From an uncultured Prevotella sp. (lineage in GTDB: Bacteria > Bacteroidota > Bacteroidia > Bacteroidales > Bacteroidaceae): a DNA stretch of 14,796 nt. How positions within the stretch are numbered: position 1 is the stretch's first letter; every line of letters begins with the position of its first letter. The stretch covers positions 1-14,796 of the forward strand of contig CALZDK010000022.1 in assembly GCA_945637645.1 (NCBI GenBank), written 5' to 3'. The notes beneath the pieces are model-generated. The model had not been told where the DNA came from and did not search any database. It saw nothing but the letters and a program-made list of their open reading frames with translations. Shown in pieces: positions 8,198 through 14,796 of the stretch. Made by a program: the position numbers and the translations under genes.

Positions 8198-9289
8198 ATG
8201 ATACATCCTGAAAACAGCGAGGAATACAAAGGACTGACAGTGAACAGCGGTGTTTCGCAGCAGTCGATAGTAAACCCATACCTGAAACGCATGAGGTTCC
8301 GTCGACGCGAACTGTCTGTAGCCGACATGGTGGAAGGCATAGTGAAGGGCGATGTCACAATTCTTAGCCAGGCCGTTACACTCATAGAGAGCGTAAATCC
8401 CGACCACCAGGCAAAGGCACAGGAGGTGATAGAGAAGTGCCTGCCCTACAGCGGCAACTCCATACGCATTGGCATCAGCGGCGTACCTGGAGCAGGAAAA
8501 TCAACATCTATAGACGTTTTCGGCACTCATGTGCTTGAAGAGCACGGCGGCAAGTTAGCAGTGCTCGCTATCGACCCAAGTTCAGAACGCTCAAAGGGCT
8601 CGATACTCGGAGACAAGACAAGAATGGAGAAACTCTCACAGCACCCGAAGTCGTTCATACGTCCCAGCCCATCGGCAGGTTCTCTCGGCGGTGTGGCACG
8701 TAAGACGCGCGAGACCATAATACTTTGCGAGGCAGCCGGATACGACAAGATTTTCGTTGAGACAGTAGGCGTTGGACAAAGCGAGACGGCATGCCACTCC
8801 ATGGTGGATTTCTTCCTGCTCATTCAGGTGGCGGGAACAGGCGACGAGCTGCAGGGAATAAAGCGAGGCATAATGGAGATAAGTGACGGAATAGTCATCA
8901 ACAAGTGTGACGGCGAGAACGTTGAGCGCTGCCAGATGGCAGCGACAAATTTCCGCAACGCCCTCCATTTCTTCCCCAAGCCTGAGAGTGGTTGGCTTCC
9001 GAAGGTGTTGTGCTACAGCGGATTCTACGGCACTGGAGTGAAAGAGGTGTGGGACATGATCTACGAGTATGTAGATTTCGTGAAGCATAACGGATATTTC
9101 CAGTATCGCCGCAACGAGCAGAGCAAATACTGGATGTATGAGACAATAAACGAGCAACTCCGAAACAGTTTCTACCACAATGCAGACATTAAGGCAATGC
9201 TGAAGAATGCTGAACAATCGGTTCTCGCAGGTGAGAAAACCAGTTTTGCCGCTGCCGGCGAACTGCTCGATTTTTATTTCAAGAAATAA
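8198..9289 (+). CDS. meaB: MeaB, methylmalonyl-CoA mutase-associated GTPase
   Basis: A 363-residue cytoplasmic P-loop GTPase of the MeaB/ArgK family (G3E class). Family members guard and reload adenosylcobalamin in methylmalonyl-CoA mutase, a step in the succinate-propionate pathway of Bacteroidales. Visible motifs are the Walker A loop GISGVPGAGKST (92-103), AIDPSSERSKGSILGDKTRM (switch I and Mg-binding region), RPSPSAGSLGGVARKT, the Walker B/switch II signature ETVGVGQSE, and the guanine-specificity motif NKCD (235-238, where NKAD is more usual). Length is normal. The N-terminal helical region and the C-terminal dimerisation part (EYVDF to LLDFYFKK) are both present. It starts 5 bases after the DUF1573 gene and ends 5 bases before ispH. 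The mutase subunit genes are not in the window, so the partner is inferred. Confidence 0.93.
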   Translation: MIHPENSEEYKGLTVNSGVSQQSIVNPYLKRMRFRRRELSVADMVEGIVKGDVTILSQAVTLIESVNPDHQAKAQEVIEKCLPYSGNSIRIGISGVPGAGKSTSIDVFGTHVLEEHGGKLAVLAIDPSSERSKGSILGDKTRMEKLSQHPKSFIRPSPSAGSLGGVARKTRETIILCEAAGYDKIFVETVGVGQSETACHSMVDFFLLIQVAGTGDELQGIKRGIMEISDGIVINKCDGENVERCQMAATNFRNALHFFPKPESGWLPKVLCYSGFYGTGVKEVWDMIYEYVDFVKHNGYFQYRRNEQSKYWMYETINEQLRNSFYHNADIKAMLKNAEQSVLAGEKTSFAAAGELLDFYFKK

Positions 9290-9294
9290 GGACA

Positions 9295-10164
9295 ATGCTG
9301 AAAATTGAGATAGACGATGGCAGTGGATTCTGCTTCGGTGTGACCACTGCCATCAAAAAAGCGGAGGAAGAGCTGGCAAAGGGCTCAAAACTCTATTGTC
9401 TGGGCGACATTGTGCACAACGGGATGGAGTGTGAGCGCCTGAAACAAATGGGGCTTGTCACCATCAACCATGATGAGTTGGCAAAGCTGCACGACGCTAA
9501 GGTGCTGCTACGTGCCCACGGCGAGCCCCCCGCGACCTACGAACTTGCAAAGAACAACAACATAGAGATTATCGATGCCACTTGTCCTGTGGTTCTACAA
9601 CTGCAACGCCGAATACTGAAGCAATACGAGACTTGTCCTGACGCTCAGATAGTAATTTTCGGCAAGCCTGGACACGCTGAGGTATTGGGACTCGTTGGAC
9701 AGACAAAGGGCAGCGCAATAGTGATAGCGCATTTTGAGGATGTGATGTCGCTCGATTTCTCTCGCGATATCTACCTTTACTCACAGACTACAAAGTCGCT
9801 CGACGAGTTTCACCGCATAATAGATTATATCCAATCTCACATCTCGCCTTCTGCAACATTCAAGAGCTTCGACACCATTTGCCGACAAGTGGCAAACAGA
9901 ATGCCAAACGTGAGTTGCTTCGCAGCGAAACACAATCTTGTGCTTTTTGTTTGCGGGCATAAGAGCAGCAACGGTCGAGTGCTATTCGACGAGTGCAGGC
10001 GTGTGAATCCAAACAGCCGTCTTATAGAAGGTCCCGATGAAATAGACAAGTCGTGGCTCGAAGGTGTGGAGACCGTGGGAATATGTGGTGCCACAAGCAC
10101 TCCGAAATGGCTTATGGAGCAGTGCAGGGACAGGATTATGCAGACAAGTGTAAAGAAAGAATAG
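9295..10164 (+). CDS. ispH: IspH, 4-hydroxy-3-methylbut-2-enyl diphosphate reductase
   Basis: A 289-residue iron-sulfur enzyme that makes IPP and DMAPP from HMBPP, the last step of the methylerythritol phosphate isoprenoid pathway. The three [4Fe-4S] cysteines are in place: C13 in GFCFGV, C97 in DATCPVV and C196 in DTICRQ. Substrate-binding residues can be matched to the E. coli enzyme: H41, H75 (RAHGEPP), H127 and E129 (GHAEV), T165/T166 (SQTTKSL), S224-S225-N226, and S268 in ATSTPKWL. Length is that of the stand-alone form. An AAGGA stretch lies just before the ATG, an unusually Shine-Dalgarno-like start for this window. It is the last gene of the operon and stops only 8 bases from the facing DUF3078 gene, inside a 21-bp tandem duplication. 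Confidence 0.96.
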   Translation: MLKIEIDDGSGFCFGVTTAIKKAEEELAKGSKLYCLGDIVHNGMECERLKQMGLVTINHDELAKLHDAKVLLRAHGEPPATYELAKNNNIEIIDATCPVVLQLQRRILKQYETCPDAQIVIFGKPGHAEVLGLVGQTKGSAIVIAHFEDVMSLDFSRDIYLYSQTTKSLDEFHRIIDYIQSHISPSATFKSFDTICRQVANRMPNVSCFAAKHNLVLFVCGHKSSNGRVLFDECRRVNPNSRLIEGPDEIDKSWLEGVETVGICGATSTPKWLMEQCRDRIMQTSVKKE

Positions 10165-10195
10165 TCAAATCCTTAGAAAGAATAGGCAAATCCTA
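10154..10195. repeat. 21-bp tandem duplication at the facing ends of ispH and the DUF3078 gene
   Basis: Bases 10154-10174 and 10175-10195 are adjacent copies identical at 19 of 21 positions; they differ at 10165/10186 (T/G) and 10174/10195 (T/A). The first copy contains the ispH stop codon. The second encodes the last residues of the DUF3078 protein (GFAYSF, 10176-10193). On the - strand the first copy would encode GFDYSF just past that protein's stop codon. The unit is seven codons, so both reading frames are kept. Confidence 0.9.
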
Positions 10196-11450
10196 ACGAA
10201 CAATATTCCTTGAACTGCCAGTAGCCGAGGTCTTCGTCACGCTGTGTGGAGTCGTCGAAACGTGGATAGACGAAGATGTTGGCGCTGATATATTTGCTCA
10301 CCTGCAGTGCCACGGTGTTCTCCCACTCTATCTCCGTGCGCTTATATGTCGTGTAGGCATAGAGGCGTGTCTTCCATCTCACTATGTCGGAAAACACCCA
10401 GGTGAGATCGGTGGTGAGCTGCGAACCGAAGTCCTCCATGGTCTGATGGTCTCCTTTTATTCCATAGTTGGCAGCGAGGCTTTTCCTGCCCACATATCGG
10501 AAGTTGAAAGACAAAGGCGAGAGGTTCACGTTGCCTTTCAGTCTGCCATTGAGAGTGTTCACAGCGTAGTCCATACCAAGACCGACATTGATATTAAGCG
10601 GCGACATGAAGTCGGAATACACGAAGCTGTCGTTGCTCTTGTAGCCGCGTGTGAACTGCGTGTAGGCAAGGAGTTGGAGCGTATAGTACCACCCTTTTGT
10701 CGCCTGCAGACCTATTTTTCCTGTATATCGGATAAGGTCGTTGTTGGTCTTGAACTTGTGCAGGGTGTCGGCTTTAGAAGTCTGGAATCCGAGTTTCAGT
10801 TCGAGAGTGTTGTCAACCTTCAGCTTGCTTTTGTTGTTGTATATAGCCCTGAAGGTCAGTCCACCAACCATAGAGTAGTTGCTTTCCCCGCCCTTATACC
10901 AGTTTCCCGACACATAGTTCTGAAGAAACTGCAGGTTTCCGTCTCCACTGAGAGTCCAGAAGTTTGGCTTGCGTATCATCACTCCCACTGGAATGTCTTC
11001 AACCTCGTCGGGCAACGGTTTCACATGTTCGGCAAGGTCCACCTTAGGCTTCACGGTCTTGTCGAAGTCCTCACGTATTCCGCCTGCCTTCTTCAAGTCC
11101 CTCTCAGTCACGGATACGAGGTCAGGCCGGTTGAGATAAACGTGTAGCATGGTCTCGTTTACAGCCTCGTCCACCTCGTCGTTCTTCCATTGGCTATCGT
11201 CGATGGCGAGAGCCTTCCTTGCCGTGGAGTGGTAGAAAGTCAGTGGAATAAAAAGCCTGTAGAGCTGATCCTCCGAGGTGCGCCTTCCCACCGTGGCGAG
11301 AGTGTCGATTCTCAGCTTGCTCTTCGCAAGAGAGTCGATATATGCCTCTACCACCGTGCTAACTTCCTTCTTATGTGTTTTCTGTCGCTGCGCAGATGCC
11401 GTTAGGGAGAAGGTGAGGCATAGCACAACCAATATGTGTTTCAAAATCAT
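10173..11450 (-). CDS. DUF3078 outer-membrane beta-barrel protein
   Basis: A 425-residue exported protein of the DUF3078 family, which is confined largely to Bacteroidetes and has no established function. Residues 1-21 (MILKHILVVL... ending TASAQ) are a signal peptide. Residues 30-160 form a mostly helical, charged periplasmic-looking part. From about 161 the family signature runs through FWTLSGDGNLQF, NYVSGNWYKGGESNYS and KLKVDNTLELKLGFQTSK, followed by alternating-polarity strands to the end. The protein finishes in GFAYSF, the C-terminal aromatic signature of outer-membrane barrels that is recognised for insertion. The start at 11450 was chosen because the promoter lies at 11475-11507; the longer frame to 11507 would begin in it. 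The gene is single and divergent from pyrG. Its 3' end lies in a tandem duplication. Confidence 0.87.
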   Translation of the reverse strand: MILKHILVVLCLTFSLTASAQRQKTHKKEVSTVVEAYIDSLAKSKLRIDTLATVGRRTSEDQLYRLFIPLTFYHSTARKALAIDDSQWKNDEVDEAVNETMLHVYLNRPDLVSVTERDLKKAGGIREDFDKTVKPKVDLAEHVKPLPDEVEDIPVGVMIRKPNFWTLSGDGNLQFLQNYVSGNWYKGGESNYSMVGGLTFRAIYNNKSKLKVDNTLELKLGFQTSKADTLHKFKTNNDLIRYTGKIGLQATKGWYYTLQLLAYTQFTRGYKSNDSFVYSDFMSPLNINVGLGMDYAVNTLNGRLKGNVNLSPLSFNFRYVGRKSLAANYGIKGDHQTMEDFGSQLTTDLTWVFSDIVRWKTRLYAYTTYKRTEIEWENTVALQVSKYISANIFVYPRFDDSTQRDEDLGYWQFKEYCSLGFAYSF

Positions 11451-11474
11451 TTGCTTAATGTTGAGAATTGGCTG

Positions 11475-11507
11475 CAAAGTTACGAAAATTATCTGAGTTT
11501 TAGCCAA
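11475..11507 (-). promoter_or_regulatory. Promoter of the DUF3078 gene
   Basis: On the - strand TAACTTTG (11475-11482) is a full match to TAnnTTTG. The upstream box is TTGG (11504-11507), a one-base departure from TTTG, 21 bases away. Transcription would begin near 11468, giving a leader of about 18 bases before the ATG at 11450. Confidence 0.7.
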
Positions 11508-11551
11508 TTTATTGAATTTTTAACAACGAAAAGAGATAATATCCATTTTAC

Positions 11552-11583
11552 TTTGCTCCATTCGATTTTTTTTAGTAACTTTG
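11552..11583 (+). promoter_or_regulatory. Promoter of pyrG-yidC
   Basis: TTTG (11552-11555), 20 bases, then TAACTTTG (11576-11583), a full Bacteroidetes consensus. Transcription would start near 11590, leaving an A-rich leader of about 44 bases with no ATG before the GTG start of pyrG. I see no initial G/C run or attenuator hairpin of the kind that controls pyrG in some Firmicutes. Confidence 0.82.
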
Positions 11584-11633
11584 CGCCTTGTAATTGAACA
11601 CGACACAATATAAACACTTAAAATAAAAACAAC

Positions 11634-13238
<1,605 letters not shown>

Positions 13239-13255
13239 TAACATAAAAAAAAGAC

Positions 13256-14796
13256 ATGAACAAGAACACTATTATCGGATTCATCCTGATGGGCCTCGTA
13301 CTCTTCGGATTCTCGTGGTACAACCAGCCCTCGGAAGAACAGATAAACGCTCAGCGAAAGCAAGACTCTATCGAGAACGTGCTGAAGGAGAAGGCAGAAC
13401 GTGAACAGATGGCAAAGGCTGCAGCCAAGAAGGTACAGGCCGAAGCCGCAGTTTCCGATTCCACCCAGCTCTTCTTCCCAGCTCTCCAAGGCAAGAACAG
13501 GCAGCTCACGCTCAAGAACAAAAAGATGGAGCTGAAGGTAAACACTAAAGGCGGCTATGTGGCTGCGGCAAAACTGATCGGATTCAAGGACAAGAGTGGC
13601 GAGGAAAACCTCACCCTCTTCGCCGACAATGATCAGAGCCTTAACTTCATGCTTGCAGGAAAGCAGACAAACATCATCACTGCCGACCTCTTCTTCGAGC
13701 CGTCAAACGCCACCGACTCCACCCTTACCCTCACGGCAAAGGCTGCCAACGGCGGTGAACTGACGCTCAATTACCGACTCGGCGAGAACTACCTGCTCCA
13801 CCTCTCTATGCAGACAAAAGGCCTCAACGGCATTTTCGCACCAAACTACCGACAGGTGGATATAGAGTGGACAGGAAAATGCCGCCAGCAGGAGAAGGGT
13901 TTCACCTTCGAAAGCCGCTATGCCACCCTCACCTACAAGGAGAAGGACGACGACTCCGACTATCTCAGCGAGACAGATAAAGTCGTTGATGAGCCAATGG
14001 AGAAAGCACTCGACTGGCTGGCTTTCAAAGACCAGTTCTTCAGTTCTGTACTCATAACAAAGGACGACATCGCAGCAAACTCACAGCTTTCAAGCATACC
14101 ATTGGAGAAGGGTTCTGGTTATCTGAAACAGTATCAGGCAAAGTTCAAGACAGCTTTCGACCCTACGGGAGCCACACCCACCGAAATGGAATTCTACTTC
14201 GGTCCAAACGACTTCCAGGTGCTTAAAGACGTTGACAGCGAGTGCTCGTTCGACAAGGACCTCGACATGCAGCAGCTCGTCTATCTCGGTTGGCCTATCG
14301 TAAGGCTCATCAACCGTTGGTTCACCATCTACGTGTTCGACTGGCTCACCTCTTGGGGCTTCAACATGGGCATAGTGCTCATACTAATAACACTGCTCCT
14401 CAAGGTCATCACCTATCCGTTGGTGAAAAAGAGCTACATGAGTTCTGCCAAGATGCGCGTGCTCAAGCCAAAAATTGAGGAAGCCACAAAACAGTACAAC
14501 AAGCCTGAGGACCAAATGCAGAAGCAGCAGGCTATGATGGCACTCTATTCGAAATACGGTGTCAGCCCTCTCGGCGGATGTCTGCCTATGCTCATCCAGT
14601 TCCCTATCTGGGTGGCAATGTTCAACTTCGTGCCCAATGCCATCCAGCTCCGTGGCGAGAGTTTCCTCTGGATTAGCGACCTCTCCACCTACGACCCTAT
14701 CATTGAATGGGGAACAAACATCTGGCTTATTGGAGACCACCTCAGCCTCACCTGTATCCTCTTCTGCGTTTCCAACATACTCTATTCAATGATGAG
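13256..14796 (+). CDS. yidC: YidC membrane protein insertase, 3' end cut by the window edge
   Basis: The first 513 codons of the Oxa1/YidC/Alb3-family insertase, which inserts and folds inner-membrane proteins alone or with SecYEG. The order is typical of Gram-negative YidC: TM1 at about 6-22 (IIGFILMGLVLFGFSWYN), a charged coiled-coil-like stretch (27-66), the large periplasmic beta domain (about 80-345), then the conserved core. The core has TM2 with TLLLKVITYPL and the charged cytoplasmic hairpin KKSYMSSAKMRVLKPKIEE, then LGGCLPMLIQFPIWVAMF leading into TM3 and a further hydrophobic segment (LSLTCILFCVSNILYSM). The hydrophilic-groove residue that is Arg366 in E. coli is K383 here, keeping the charge. 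No stop codon is reached; about 100 residues are probably missing. ATG follows A-rich sequence 17 bases after pyrG. Confidence 0.95.
   Translation, partial: MNKNTIIGFILMGLVLFGFSWYNQPSEEQINAQRKQDSIENVLKEKAEREQMAKAAAKKVQAEAAVSDSTQLFFPALQGKNRQLTLKNKKMELKVNTKGGYVAAAKLIGFKDKSGEENLTLFADNDQSLNFMLAGKQTNIITADLFFEPSNATDSTLTLTAKAANGGELTLNYRLGENYLLHLSMQTKGLNGIFAPNYRQVDIEWTGKCRQQEKGFTFESRYATLTYKEKDDDSDYLSETDKVVDEPMEKALDWLAFKDQFFSSVLITKDDIAANSQLSSIPLEKGSGYLKQYQAKFKTAFDPTGATPTEMEFYFGPNDFQVLKDVDSECSFDKDLDMQQLVYLGWPIVRLINRWFTIYVFDWLTSWGFNMGIVLILITLLLKVITYPLVKKSYMSSAKMRVLKPKIEEATKQYNKPEDQMQKQQAMMALYSKYGVSPLGGCLPMLIQFPIWVAMFNFVPNAIQLRGESFLWISDLSTYDPIIEWGTNIWLIGDHLSLTCILFCVSNILYSMM

Noticed and set aside
11451..11507. 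Upstream extension of the DUF3078 start (ATG at 11507)
   Set aside because: It begins within the promoter's upstream box and adds 19 residues before a normal signal peptide.

Overview
The window looks like ordinary chromosomal DNA from a Bacteroidales bacterium, most likely of the Prevotella group. Three things point there. The gene families fit: a DUF3078 outer-membrane protein, a Bacteroidetes-type alpha-2-macroglobulin with a helical N-terminal region, DUF1573, a PaaI-type thioesterase and pyrG next to yidC. All four promoters I can read have the Bacteroidetes form, a TTTG-like box, 19-21 bases, then TAnnTTTG. Start codons are mostly preceded by A-rich sequence rather than a Shine-Dalgarno site. 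The genus is inferred from general resemblance, not from a search.

Layout. Bases 1-125 hold the last 40 codons of a hotdog-fold thioesterase (+). It converges on a secreted S41-family peptidase (-, 183-1328), with a possible weak terminator hairpin between them. A divergent intergenic region (1329-1631) carries back-to-back promoters for the peptidase and for a four-gene rightward run: a 1821-residue secreted alpha-2-macroglobulin-like protein, a secreted DUF1573 protein, the GTPase MeaB, and the isoprenoid enzyme IspH. The spacings are 24, 5 and 5 bases, so this is probably one operon that mixes cell-envelope proteins with cytoplasmic metabolism. IspH converges almost end to end (8 bases) on a DUF3078 outer-membrane beta-barrel protein (-). 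A second divergent promoter pair (11451-11633) separates that gene from pyrG (CTP synthase, GTG start) and yidC (membrane protein insertase), which runs off the right edge about 100 codons short of its expected end.

How the genes relate. Five products are exported or membrane-bound: the peptidase, the macroglobulin, the DUF1573 protein, the DUF3078 barrel and YidC. The secreted protease lying divergent to a secreted macroglobulin is the most suggestive functional pairing. The others (MeaB, IspH, PyrG) are housekeeping enzymes.

I found no mobile element, CRISPR array, RNA gene or clearly new defence or secretion system. The points most worth a second look are the macroglobulin, which has lost its thioester Cys but keeps a linker at the bait-region position, and a 21-bp tandem duplication exactly at the facing ends of ispH and the DUF3078 gene, which repeats the barrel's C-terminal strand motif beyond its stop codon.
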